The position numbers and the translations under genes are program-made. A stretch of 25,185 nucleotides of DNA from CAMBRQ01 sp945870325. GTDB lineage: Bacteria > Bacillota > Clostridia > Lachnospirales > Lachnospiraceae. Below the pieces are notes generated by a model. It worked only from the letters and a program-made list of their open reading frames with translations, searched no databases and was not told the origin of the DNA. Position 1 is the stretch's first letter. Each line of letters starts with the position of its first letter. Positions 1 through 8,047 of the stretch are shown piece by piece. Location of the stretch: assembly GCF_050313795.1 (NCBI RefSeq), contig NZ_JBNPMC010000050.1, forward strand, positions 1 to 25,185, written 5' to 3'.

Positions 1-83
1 GCGCTCTGCTCATAAGCCGGATTGTGTGTTCATTCATGCAAGCATGATTTGCCCACAATCCGGCTTATGGCTGAACTGTTACC
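1..83 (-). repeat. Partial copy of palindromic MITE-like element
   Basis: This stretch is the reverse complement of 8698-8780, with mismatches seen at position 50 and at the last terminal bases. It contains the 16-bp inverted arms CATAAGCCGGATTGTG and CACAATCCGGCTTATG around an inner TCATGC/GCATGA palindrome, and ends with the terminal repeat GGCTGAACTGTTAC at 69-82. The remainder lies outside the left edge, so this copy is in inverted orientation relative to the complete one at 8698-8863. No gene is carried. Confidence 0.85.
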
Positions 84-95
84 TTCCATATATCA

Positions 96-111
96 TGTTT
101 CACGTGAAACA
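96..111. promoter_or_regulatory. parS: parS centromere site (ParB/Spo0J binding)
   Basis: TGTTTCACGTGAAACA is a perfect 16-bp palindrome and matches the Bacillus parS consensus TGTTNCACGTGAAACA at every position. ParB (Spo0J) loads on such sites near the origin and spreads along DNA to organise chromosome segregation. The origin lies about 9 kb away, as expected for a parS. The site ends one base before the -35 hexamer of the hydrolase promoter. The parA/parB genes are not in this window. Confidence 0.93.
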
Positions 112-140
112 TTTACATCATTTTTGATATGTAGTATAAT
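112..140 (+). promoter_or_regulatory. Sigma-A-type promoter of the hydrolase-like gene
   Basis: A -35 TTTACA (112-117) and a perfect -10 TATAAT (135-140) are separated by 17 bp. The -35 directly abuts the parS palindrome, so ParB bound at parS could occlude RNA polymerase. Occlusion is an inference. Confidence 0.75.
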
Positions 141-187
141 AATAAAGTATAAATAATTAATCAACTTACATGAAATGAGGTGTAAAT

Positions 188-1150
188 ATGAGTTGGAAAA
201 AGAAACTTGCAACTGGAATTACATTAATAGGCGCATCAACATTCACAATACATCTGATAAACAAATATATATATTTTTCAGCGACGTTAGATAATCTATT
301 AAGCAATCCATCTGGTTCTTATTATGAATGGAAATTCGGAAAAATATACTATACAACAAGGGGAAAAGGCAGTCCTATTCTTCTTATTCACGACCTGACG
401 ACCTTCAGTTCAGGCTATGAATGGCATAAAACCGTAACTGAATTAGCCAAGACGAATACCGTTTATTGTATTGATTTACTTGGCTGTGGAAAATCTGATA
501 AGCCTAATCTGACATATACAAATTATTTATACGTACAACTGATTAGTGATTTTATCAAACATGTTATTGGAGATAAAACTGATATCATCGCTACCGGAGA
601 ATCCAGCGCATTTGCAGTGGCGGCATGTCATAATGATCCATCTATCATTGGAAAGATTATATTAGTTAACCCGTTGGATATTAGGTTATTATCCAAAATT
701 CCAACTAAACGTACAAAGATAGTATCAAAATTCATTAATCTTCCTATTATTGGTACATTTTTATATAATATTCTAACTAGAAAAGATACTATTGAAGAAC
801 TTTTTATAACAAAATATTATTACAGCAGCGAAAAGATTGAAAAGAATACTATAGATACTTATTACGAAACTGCTCATGTTGGAAACGCATCATCTAAATA
901 CTTATTTGCAAGTTTGTGCGGACATTATACTACTATTAACATTCGCCATTGCCTCTCCTCATTAACTAATAGTGTATATTTGATAGTAGGTAATGGAATT
1001 CCTAATGGTATTGAAATTGCTGGAAAATATAAAGATATTCTTCCTTCTATAGAGATAACAGAAATGGATAATACAAAATATCTTCCACAGTTAGAGAATA
1101 CCAATGAATTCGTGGAACAGGTAAATGTGTTTTTGGGAGATGAATTTTAG
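188..1150 (+). CDS. Alpha/beta-hydrolase-fold protein, probably catalytically degenerate
   Basis: This 320-residue protein has an N-terminal hydrophobic segment (about residues 8-31) suggesting membrane anchoring, followed by an alpha/beta-hydrolase core. Recognisable parts are the oxyanion-side strand ILLIHD (64-69), the loop DLLGCGKSDKP (96-106) and a nucleophile elbow G137-E-S139-S-A141. The region that normally ends in the catalytic histidine (GHLPQLE-like) reads K297-Y298-LPQLE, so the expected His is Tyr, and the usual acid in the GxxD turn near 268-272 is missing. Only the Ser member of the triad is clear, so it may be a pseudoenzyme or use other residues. The start at 188 has GAGGTG five bases upstream. 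The gene is AT-rich and runs against replication, unlike its neighbours. The substrate is unknown. Confidence 0.85.
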   Translation: MSWKKKLATGITLIGASTFTIHLINKYIYFSATLDNLLSNPSGSYYEWKFGKIYYTTRGKGSPILLIHDLTTFSSGYEWHKTVTELAKTNTVYCIDLLGCGKSDKPNLTYTNYLYVQLISDFIKHVIGDKTDIIATGESSAFAVAACHNDPSIIGKIILVNPLDIRLLSKIPTKRTKIVSKFINLPIIGTFLYNILTRKDTIEELFITKYYYSSEKIEKNTIDTYYETAHVGNASSKYLFASLCGHYTTINIRHCLSSLTNSVYLIVGNGIPNGIEIAGKYKDILPSIEITEMDNTKYLPQLENTNEFVEQVNVFLGDEF

Positions 1151-1539
1151 GATTTAATTTTAGTTATTGGTTACTGAAGAGAGAGGAGCTATAGGTTTTT
1201 CCGAGGCTTCGCTCTCTTCTGCGCCAATTACTTACATAAATTCAAATTCTATCCAATACTCACATCCATTCACATATTCTATTCAACATCACTTTCCACC
1301 CATACTTTCAATTCAATCCCCACTTTAAACTCATACATCTAATAAAAAAACATTATCCCCCATCACAAACTCCCGTCCACACACCTCCCCAGAATCTCCA
1401 CTAATAAAATTTTTCCACATTAGTGTTACCAGGTGTAAGGATGAATCAGGGTGTTTGGAACGCCGACCTCCGACATCTCAAACACCCTGATTCATCTTTA
1501 CACCGTACACCTTAAAAAAATTTCTAAAAAAATTCAAAT
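1151..1539. other. Gene-free stretch between convergent genes
   Basis: This is the gap between the 3' ends of the hydrolase gene and rsmG. It holds a weak hairpin GAAGAGAG/CTCTCTTC (1176-1183 with 1212-1219), a strikingly G-poor C/A/T-rich tract (about 1222-1398, only a few G on the plus strand), a 7-bp inverted repeat CACTAAT/ATTAGTG (1399-1405, 1419-1425), and a 26-bp-stem inverted repeat (1432-1504). No convincing coding sequence was found. No canonical intrinsic terminator with a T-tract is seen for either gene. Confidence 0.7.
1432..1504. repeat. Long inverted repeat, 26-bp stem with 21-nt loop
   Basis: The left arm 1432-1457 starts GGTGTAAGGATG and the right arm 1479-1504 ends CATCTTTACACC. 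The arms are complementary over 26 bp with a single G/T position. The loop is 1458-1478. Plus-strand A-rich DNA follows (1509-1532), so in the rsmG transcript the hairpin comes after T-rich sequence rather than before it, which is the wrong order for a textbook terminator. It may be a terminator variant, an mRNA 3' stabiliser or a mobile palindrome. Confidence 0.85.
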
Positions 1540-2253
1540 TCACCGCAACGGCTCCTTCGCCGGCAATCCCGCCTTCCGAGGATATTTCTTCCCAATCTCC
1601 TTTACCTTCGATATCTTCACAAAAGATCTGCTAATATCAGTCCCCGGTAACTGGAACTTCACAACATCATCAAGTTTCCCACCCAAGATACTGATAGACT
1701 TCTTAGAATCCCCTAATTCTTCTTCAATATCACCAGACTTATAAGACACAAATATACCCCCTAACCGTATATATGGCAAGCAATATTCTGATAAAGTTGC
1801 GAGATTCGCCACTGCTCTTGATACACATATATCATATTTCTCACGGTAATCCGCCTGCCTTGCATAGTCTTCTGCCCTGCCATGAATTGTATGAATATCC
1901 TCAAGCCCTAATTCCTCAATAACAGCATTCAGGAATTTAATACGCTTATTCAGAGAATCCAACAATGTCACTTTAAGATGAGGGAATGCAATCTTTAACG
2001 GAATTCCAGGAAAACCTGCACCTGTACCTATATCAATTACTGTATGGACTTGATTCATATCCAGAACATTTACGATAGAAAGGCTATCTACAAAATGCTT
2101 CATGACAACTTCTTCATATTCCGTAATTCCAGTAAGATTCATTACTTTATTCCATTCTACAAGCATAGAATAGAAAGTATCAAACTGTTCTCTTTGCTTT
2201 TCATCTATCTGAAATCCTAATTCATTAAATCTGTCATCTAATATATGCCCCAT
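1540..2253 (-). CDS. rsmG: 16S rRNA (guanine-N7) methyltransferase RsmG (GidB)
   Basis: RsmG uses S-adenosylmethionine to methylate N7 of G527 (E. coli numbering) in the 530 loop of 16S rRNA. The 237-residue length is normal. The SAM-binding signature GTGAGFPGIP is at residues 76-85, preceded by the family motif NLTGI (39-43). The start is supported by GGAGA upstream on the minus strand. It is the last gene of the leftward operon, 87 bp after mnmG, the usual position in Firmicutes. Loss of this gene gives low-level streptomycin resistance in other bacteria; here it looks intact. Confidence 0.97.
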   Translation of the reverse strand: MGHILDDRFNELGFQIDEKQREQFDTFYSMLVEWNKVMNLTGITEYEEVVMKHFVDSLSIVNVLDMNQVHTVIDIGTGAGFPGIPLKIAFPHLKVTLLDSLNKRIKFLNAVIEELGLEDIHTIHGRAEDYARQADYREKYDICVSRAVANLATLSEYCLPYIRLGGIFVSYKSGDIEEELGDSKKSISILGGKLDDVVKFQLPGTDISRSFVKISKVKEIGKKYPRKAGLPAKEPLR

Positions 2254-2340
2254 ATTTATTCTCCATTTACTATATTTTTATCTATTCTCTGAGAATACAT
2301 ACTCATTCACTATTTCCTATATTTCAACTTTGAATTAACC

Positions 2341-4248
2341 TCAATGTCCTCCACTCAGATACACCAGCAATACCGATATATCCGCCGGTGACACCCCTGA
2401 TATACGTGATGCCTGACCGATAGAGATTGGACGATATTCTTTTAATTTCTGTACCGCTTCAATGCGGAGACTCTTCACAGCATCATAGTCTATATGATCC
2501 GGGATGCGTTTATTCTCTAACTTTTTAAACTGCTCTACCTGCTTTTTCTGCCTGCTGATATATCCATCATATTTGATCGAGATATCTACCTGCTGTATTA
2601 CTTCTTCTGCCAACTCTGCAGGCAATTCAGGTCTCTTTTCATCAATCTCTTCTAACACTTCATAGGATAATTCCGGGCGTCTGATTAATTCTGCCAGGGA
2701 AGATCCTGATGACAATGGAGTACTTCCACAAGATTCTAACAAAGTTTGTACTTTCTCAGTTGTTCCTATATTCGTATGTTTCAGCCTTTCAATCTCTGAC
2801 TGGATTAATTCCTCTTTTTTAAGAAGTTTCTGATATCTTTCTTCGGAAATCAATCCTATCTCATATCCCTTTTTCGTCAGTCTCTGATCCGCATTATCCT
2901 GTCTCAGAAGGAGCCTATATTCGGCCCTGGATGTCATCATTCGATATGGCTCATGGCTTTCTTTGGTTACCAGATCATCGATAAGTACGCCTATATATGC
3001 CTCTGAACGGTCCAGTATCAGCGGTTCTTTTTCCTGCAATTTCCTTGCAGCATTGATTCCTGCTACCAACCCTTGTGCAGCTGCTTCCTCGTAACCAGAA
3101 CTTCCATTGAACTGTCCTCCGCTAAAAAGACCTTCAATTTCACGGAATTCTAATGATGGCTTCAACTGCCTTGCATCAATACAGTCATACTCTATTGCAT
3201 ATGCATTTCTCACAATTCGTACATTTTCAAGTCCCGGAACCGTCCGGTACATGGCATATTGAACGTCTTCCGGTAAGGAACTGGACATGCCTCCGATATA
3301 CATCTCATTAGTTTCCAATCCCTCAGGTTCGATAAATACCTGATGCCTGTCCTTGTCTGCGAATTTTACCACTTTATCTTCTATGGAAGGACAGTATCTT
3401 GGACCTGTACCCTCTATCATACCTGAAAATAGAGGCGAACGATCCAGATTCGCCCTGATAATATCATGCGTCTTCGTATTCGTATATGTCAGCCAGCAGG
3501 ACACCTGATCAATCTGTACATCCTCCGGATTCGTGGTAAATGAGAACGGAACCACTCTCTCATCTCCGACCTGTTCTTCCATCTTACTAAAATCCACGGT
3601 ATTCTTATCAATTCTTGCCGGAGTTCCCGTCTTAAACCGATACATCTTAATCCCTAATTCCTTCAGGCAATCGGTAAGATGATTCGCTGCCTGAAGCCCA
3701 TTTGGTCCGGTATTATTGCTTACATCCCCATAGATACACCTTGATCTTAAATAAGTACCTGTACAAAGGATTACTGCCCTGCAATGATAAATTGCTCCTG
3801 AAAATGTCTGCACGCCAGTCACTTTTCCATCTTCAGTCAGAATATTGACAACCTCTGCTTGTTTAATCTCCAGGTTCTCCTGATTCTCTAACACCTGACG
3901 CATGGTACGACTGTAATGCGCCTTATCTGCCTGTGCACGGAGTGAATGAACTGCCGGTCCTTTTGACTTATTCAGCATCTTCGACTGAATGAATGTCCGG
4001 TCAATGACCTTGCCCATCTCTCCTCCCAGTGCATCTAACTCTCTTACCAGATGACCTTTCGAACTTCCTCCAATATTCGGATTACATGGCATCAATGCAA
4101 TACTGTCCACGCTTACTGTGAATACAATCGTTCTGAATCCTAGCCTTGCTGTCGCCAGAGCTGCCTCACAACCTGCATGTCCTGCTCCGATTACTACTAC
4201 ATCATATACATCATTATTTACCCATACAGAATTTGCTGAATATCTCAT
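2341..4248 (-). CDS. mnmG: tRNA uridine-34 modification enzyme MnmG (GidA)
   Basis: MnmG is the FAD-containing partner of MnmE and together they install the carboxymethylaminomethyl group on wobble U34 of certain tRNAs. The Rossmann dinucleotide motif GAGHAG is at residues 21-26 of the chosen start, followed by GCEAALATARLG. The conserved stretches MPCNPNIGG and FKTGTPAR are present. I start at the ATG at 4248 (635 residues), because an upstream-extended frame would add 37 unrelated residues that are out-of-frame mnmE sequence. This start overlaps the mnmE 3' end by 35 bp. GGGAG lies about 12 bp before it, a slightly long spacing, so translational coupling to mnmE is likely. Confidence 0.96.
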   Translation of the reverse strand: MRYSANSVWVNNDVYDVVVIGAGHAGCEAALATARLGFRTIVFTVSVDSIALMPCNPNIGGSSKGHLVRELDALGGEMGKVIDRTFIQSKMLNKSKGPAVHSLRAQADKAHYSRTMRQVLENQENLEIKQAEVVNILTEDGKVTGVQTFSGAIYHCRAVILCTGTYLRSRCIYGDVSNNTGPNGLQAANHLTDCLKELGIKMYRFKTGTPARIDKNTVDFSKMEEQVGDERVVPFSFTTNPEDVQIDQVSCWLTYTNTKTHDIIRANLDRSPLFSGMIEGTGPRYCPSIEDKVVKFADKDRHQVFIEPEGLETNEMYIGGMSSSLPEDVQYAMYRTVPGLENVRIVRNAYAIEYDCIDARQLKPSLEFREIEGLFSGGQFNGSSGYEEAAAQGLVAGINAARKLQEKEPLILDRSEAYIGVLIDDLVTKESHEPYRMMTSRAEYRLLLRQDNADQRLTKKGYEIGLISEERYQKLLKKEELIQSEIERLKHTNIGTTEKVQTLLESCGSTPLSSGSSLAELIRRPELSYEVLEEIDEKRPELPAELAEEVIQQVDISIKYDGYISRQKKQVEQFKKLENKRIPDHIDYDAVKSLRIEAVQKLKEYRPISIGQASRISGVSPADISVLLVYLSGGH

Positions 4249-5650
4249 TGACCAAATCTTCTCCCATCGTTTCACCGGTAATATTGCCCAAAGACTCATA
4301 AGCATCCAACAGATCAATGGAATAAAAGTCTTCCGGCATTCCGGCATCAATACTTTCAATTACTTTCTGCAATGCAGTATCAGCGTCTTGAAGTGCTGTC
4401 TTGTGTCGTACGTTCGTTATATAAATCTCATCGTTAAACGAAAGATTTCCTGCAAAAAACATATTTTTCAAAGTATTCTCCAATTCATCTATACCTTGTT
4501 GATTTTTGGCTGAAACCTCGATAATTGGCACATTGAAACTATTTTCTTTCTCAGTTTCATTTTCCTTTTTTGCAAGATTACTTGCAAAATATGCTTTTTC
4601 TACTTCCTGCTTCGTTACTATCATATCTAAATCTGACTTATTTAGCAAGATAATCGATGTTTTTCCCTGAATTAAACTTAATATCTCATTGTCATTTTCA
4701 TCCAGAGGAGAAGAGGCGTCTATCACATATATGATAAGATCTGCTTTACCAGCCTGGCTTTTTGCCTTATCTACGCCAATCTTTTCTACAATATCTTTCG
4801 TATCTCTGATTCCTGCCGTATCCATGATATTCAAAGATATCCCCTGCAGGTTAATATGCTCTTCTAAAACATCTCTGGTCGTACCTGCAATATCGGTAAC
4901 GATTGCTCTGTCTTCCCCAATCAATACATTCAATAACGAAGACTTTCCTGCATTTGGCTTTCCTAAGATAACCGTCTGTATCCCTTCTTTAATAATTCTT
5001 CCATCATCACAAGTATCCAGTAATGATTTTATTTCTTTAAGAAGATCATCTACTACGATTCTTAATTCTTCTCCATATCCATCGACACTAATATGTTCCG
5101 GATCATCTAATGCTGTCTCGATAAATGCTGTATGGTAAATTATTTTCTTTCTTATTTCATTAATTTTTTTCTTAACATTACCTTTTAACTGATTGATAGA
5201 ACTCTGTAATGCATATTCATTCTGAGAAGTAATCAGATCTCCGACAGCTTCTGCCTGAGACAGATCCAGTCGTCCATTCAAGAATGCTCTTTTCGTGAAT
5301 TCCCCCGGCTCTGCCGGTCTTGCACCATTCTTTATCAGTATTTCCAGAATTCTTTTTACAATATAGACTCCACCATGGCAATTGATCTCTACAGTATCTT
5401 CTCCTGTATAACTATGCGGACCACGCATCAGCATCACAAGAACTTCGTCAACTGTATCGTTTCCATCTACGATATATCCATAATGAATTGTATGAGACTT
5501 TTGATCTGAAAGTTTCTTTTCTTTCTTTCCTCTGTATACCCTGTCCACGATTTCCACTGCTTTCGGACCACTCATTCTTACGATTCCGATTCCGGAATTG
5601 CTCATTGCAGTTGATATAGCAGCGATTGTACTGTCATAACAATGATTCAT
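4214..5650 (-). CDS. mnmE: tRNA modification GTPase MnmE (TrmE)
   Basis: MnmE is the potassium-activated dimeric GTPase that works with MnmG on wobble uridine. The N-terminal tetrahydrofolate-binding domain (about 1-120) contains the conserved PGEFTKRAFLNGRLDLSQAE region. The inserted G domain shows G1 GKPNAGKS (230-237), G2 GTTRD (256-260), G3 DTAG (277-280) and G4 NKSD (337-340). The C-terminus is FCMGK, retaining the catalytic Cys of the family's C(I/L/M)GK tail. At 478 residues it is about 20 longer than typical, partly from a Lys/Glu-rich insert after G4. The gene overlaps mnmG downstream and is separated from jag by a 166-bp gap holding a hairpin. Confidence 0.97.
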   Translation of the reverse strand: MNHCYDSTIAAISTAMSNSGIGIVRMSGPKAVEIVDRVYRGKKEKKLSDQKSHTIHYGYIVDGNDTVDEVLVMLMRGPHSYTGEDTVEINCHGGVYIVKRILEILIKNGARPAEPGEFTKRAFLNGRLDLSQAEAVGDLITSQNEYALQSSINQLKGNVKKKINEIRKKIIYHTAFIETALDDPEHISVDGYGEELRIVVDDLLKEIKSLLDTCDDGRIIKEGIQTVILGKPNAGKSSLLNVLIGEDRAIVTDIAGTTRDVLEEHINLQGISLNIMDTAGIRDTKDIVEKIGVDKAKSQAGKADLIIYVIDASSPLDENDNEILSLIQGKTSIILLNKSDLDMIVTKQEVEKAYFASNLAKKENETEKENSFNVPIIEVSAKNQQGIDELENTLKNMFFAGNLSFNDEIYITNVRHKTALQDADTALQKVIESIDAGMPEDFYSIDLLDAYESLGNITGETMGEDLVNEIFSKFCMGK

Positions 5651-5753
5651 ACAACTTCTCCTCTACCTTTATTTACTCAATATGTTACCATCAAATATCA
5701 TCTAATCCAAATTACCTTCCACTGGCAGTTCCTTCCCAATGATCGGTAATACA

Positions 5754-5794
5754 ATAAAAAGAATGATATATCTATGTTATACCATTCTTTTTAT
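5754..5794. terminator. Hairpin between jag and mnmE (attenuator or terminator)
   Basis: Arms 5754-5770 and 5778-5794 pair over 17 bp with one wobble and a 7-nt loop. On the minus strand the stem starts with A-rich and ends with T-rich sequence, so it can work as an intrinsic terminator for transcripts leaving jag. The mnm genes may therefore be partly uncoupled from the upstream operon. Confidence 0.75.
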
Positions 5795-5816
5795 CTTAGG
5801 ATCATACTTCTTTATT

Positions 5817-6710
5817 CTATCTGTTACGTACCAGAGTTACTACAACTCTTCTGTAAGGCTCTTCACCCTCGCTATGTGTGGATACTCCCGGGTCAGACTG
5901 TAATGCTGAGTGGATAATTCTTCTTTCATATGGATTCATAGGCTCCAAAGATACGGTTCTTCTTGTTCTCTTTACTTTACTTGCAATGTTCTTTGCAAGA
6001 TTCTCAAGAGTTTCTTTTCTTCTTCTTCTATAATCCTCTGTATCAAGTTTGACACGAACATATCCATCCTGCATCTTATTCGCAACTCTGTTAGTCAGAT
6101 ACTGGAGAGAATCAAGTGTCTGTCCACGTTTTCCAATCAGGATTCCCATGTTGCTTCCTTCCATATCAATGGAAAGAGCTCCTTCTTCATCTATATGGGA
6201 TGTAACCTTTACATCTGTCATATCCATTGCTTTTAATACATCATAGATGAATTTCTCACATGCTTCGATTGTCTGGCTTTCAACTTTTGCAAGTTCTATT
6301 TCTTTCTTTTCTGCTACAGGTGCTTCCTTCTTCTCTTTTACAACATGTTTCTTATCTGTCTCAGGTTTATATTCCTTCTTTTTTGAATCCTGCTTTTTAT
6401 TATCCTGTTTCTTATAATCTTTCTTAGCATGTTCTTTCTTCGGATGATCTTTCTTAACATGCTCTTTTTTCACAGGTTCCTTTTCTTCAGAAAGGCTTAC
6501 TTTTGGAATCTCGATCTCAGGCTCTTCCTCTACAACTTCTACTTTTCTGCGGGCTTTGATAACAGCCTGTTTTCTTCCGATTCCTAAGAATCCTTCGCTT
6601 CCTTTTTCGATTACGATATAATCCAGATTATCACTTGTTACGCTTAACTGGATCAATGCCTCTGTAATTGCATCATCCAATGTTCTTGCTGATACGGTAA
6701 TGTAGTCCAT
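5817..6710 (-). CDS. jag: RNA-binding protein Jag/KhpB (EloR), Jag_N-KH-R3H
   Basis: This is the SpoIIIJ-associated RNA-binding protein, which in other Firmicutes acts with KhpA on mRNAs for cell elongation and division. The N-terminal Jag domain spans about 1-55 (with GFLGIGRK at 40-47). A highly basic, repetitive linker follows (about 78-135, repeated KKEH/KKDH/KKQD units), then a KH domain with the GxxG loop GKRG (193-196), and an R3H domain with R263-x3-H267 near the C-terminus. The start is set by AGGGGGC, which overlaps the yidC stop codon. It lies directly downstream of yidC, as is usual. Confidence 0.96.
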   Translation of the reverse strand: MDYITVSARTLDDAITEALIQLSVTSDNLDYIVIEKGSEGFLGIGRKQAVIKARRKVEVVEEEPEIEIPKVSLSEEKEPVKKEHVKKDHPKKEHAKKDYKKQDNKKQDSKKKEYKPETDKKHVVKEKKEAPVAEKKEIELAKVESQTIEACEKFIYDVLKAMDMTDVKVTSHIDEEGALSIDMEGSNMGILIGKRGQTLDSLQYLTNRVANKMQDGYVRVKLDTEDYRRRRKETLENLAKNIASKVKRTRRTVSLEPMNPYERRIIHSALQSDPGVSTHSEGEEPYRRVVVTLVRNR

Positions 6711-6722
6711 GAATAGCGCCCC

Positions 6723-7790
6723 CTAATCATTCTCATTAAATTTCTTAACCATATTTGCTTTTGATGCAAGGCTTCCCGCCTTTGCATTATTTGCATTCGC
6801 TTTTGCTTTTGCAATCTTCTCTTCTCTTTCCTTCTCACTCATACCGGAAGTATTACGTTTTGCGGAATCCTTAATGCTTCTTGTGTTCGTCTGAGCCATC
6901 TGATTGATCTTCTCAGCCTTTTCTCCACGCTTTCTCTTCTTCTCTTCTGCCTTCTCTTTATTCTTCTCAATTAATTCTTCGATAGACATCTTAGAGAGAT
7001 GCTTATTAATGATTATCTGCTGTACACAACGTACTACCGCACTGACAATCCAGTAAAGACCAATACCTGTCGGCAGTGTGAATACCATGAAGATAGAGAA
7101 AATAGGCATCGTAACATTCATCGTATTCATAGTGCTTGCCATCGGATTATCTTTATCAAGCTGCTGTCCTGAAATTGCCTGAGACAGTTTAATACTGATA
7201 TATTGTGTCAGACCTGAAAGTACAGGCAAAAGTACTGCTGTAACTATAATTGCCGCTGCTGGCAGACTATAAGAACCAGCATTTTTAATCATGCTAATTG
7301 GTGCTTGTGCAAGGTCAGGAATCGTAATAAATCTATTGACTGCAGCCGGTGCATCTTTGATTGCCGGTACATATCTCTGCATATCATAGATAACCGGGTA
7401 CAGTGCAAAAAGTAATGGCATCTGTATTAACATTGGAAGACATCCACCTGTCATAGAAGTTCCATACTTATCATATACCTGCTGTACTTCTTCCTGCTGC
7501 TTCATCATAGAAGCCTGATCCTTCTTGTTACGATATTTTTTCTGGATTGCCTGAACTTCTGGATTGATTACAGCAGTCATCTTAGATGTTCTCTGCTGCT
7601 TAATCGTAAGCGGCATCATAAGCATATACACCAGAATCGTATAGATGATAATTGATAATCCTACCAGTCCGTTATCTGTCGGTAACACACTATCTAATAC
7701 TGAATAAATAAAGTTCATTACTTTACCTAATATCCAGCAGATCTGTCCGACAATTGGCCAGTTAGCTGCGGTCAGCAAACTCATTGTCAT
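6723..7790 (-). CDS. yidC: Membrane protein insertase YidC (Oxa1/SpoIIIJ family)
   Basis: YidC inserts and folds membrane proteins alone or with SecYEG. The protein has a short N-terminus without a lipoprotein Cys, an amphipathic region, and five membrane segments separated by the charged cytoplasmic hairpin QQRTSKM...KKYRNKKD. The Arg of IKQQR is the likely groove Arg that interacts with substrates in Gram-positive YidC. The C-terminus is a long basic tail. I start at the ATG at 7790 (355 residues), six bases after GGAGGAG; two upstream ATGs lie before or inside this ribosome site. It sits 32 bp after yidD. Confidence 0.96.
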   Translation of the reverse strand: MTMSLLTAANWPIVGQICWILGKVMNFIYSVLDSVLPTDNGLVGLSIIIYTILVYMLMMPLTIKQQRTSKMTAVINPEVQAIQKKYRNKKDQASMMKQQEEVQQVYDKYGTSMTGGCLPMLIQMPLLFALYPVIYDMQRYVPAIKDAPAAVNRFITIPDLAQAPISMIKNAGSYSLPAAAIIVTAVLLPVLSGLTQYISIKLSQAISGQQLDKDNPMASTMNTMNVTMPIFSIFMVFTLPTGIGLYWIVSAVVRCVQQIIINKHLSKMSIEELIEKNKEKAEEKKRKRGEKAEKINQMAQTNTRSIKDSAKRNTSGMSEKEREEKIAKAKANANNAKAGSLASKANMVKKFNEND

Positions 7791-7822
7791 AATTTTCTCC
7801 TCCATTATTGCAGTCATTCTTT

Positions 7823-8035
7823 TTAAGGAACAGGATCATACCCGCCCTTGGCAAACGGATTACAACGCAGTATTCTCCACGCTGCCAGGAGTCCACCCTT
7901 TAATGCACCATATTTTTCAATTGCTTCAACCGCGTACTGAGAACATGTTGGATAATAAATGCAGGTAGAATAACCTTTTAGCCCGGATAGATACTTCTGA
8001 TAGAACTTAATGAATCCTAACAGAATCTTTTTCAT
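7823..8035 (-). CDS. yidD: Membrane protein insertion efficiency factor YidD
   Basis: This small 70-residue protein of the haemolysin/YidD family assists YidC-dependent insertion. The conserved core YYPTCSQYAVEAIEKYG and the terminal motif RCNPF-GGYDPVP are both present. An N-terminal amphipathic helix should bind the inner membrane face. It lies between rnpA and yidC, the standard order, 12 bp after rnpA. Confidence 0.97.
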   Translation of the reverse strand: MKKILLGFIKFYQKYLSGLKGYSTCIYYPTCSQYAVEAIEKYGALKGGLLAAWRILRCNPFAKGGYDPVP

Positions 8036-8047
8036 AATACGTTACCT

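Noticed and set aside
1176..1219. GAAGAGAG/CTCTCTTC hairpin as terminator of the hydrolase gene
   Set aside because: The loop is 28 nt and no T-tract follows, so it is weak as an intrinsic terminator.
1451..1744. 97-codon plus-strand frame
   Set aside because: It begins in the hairpin and runs antisense to rsmG with no family resemblance.
4249..4359. N-terminal extension of MnmG by 37 residues
   Set aside because: The added residues are the out-of-frame reading of mnmE and do not resemble MnmG, which starts shortly before YDVVVIGAG.
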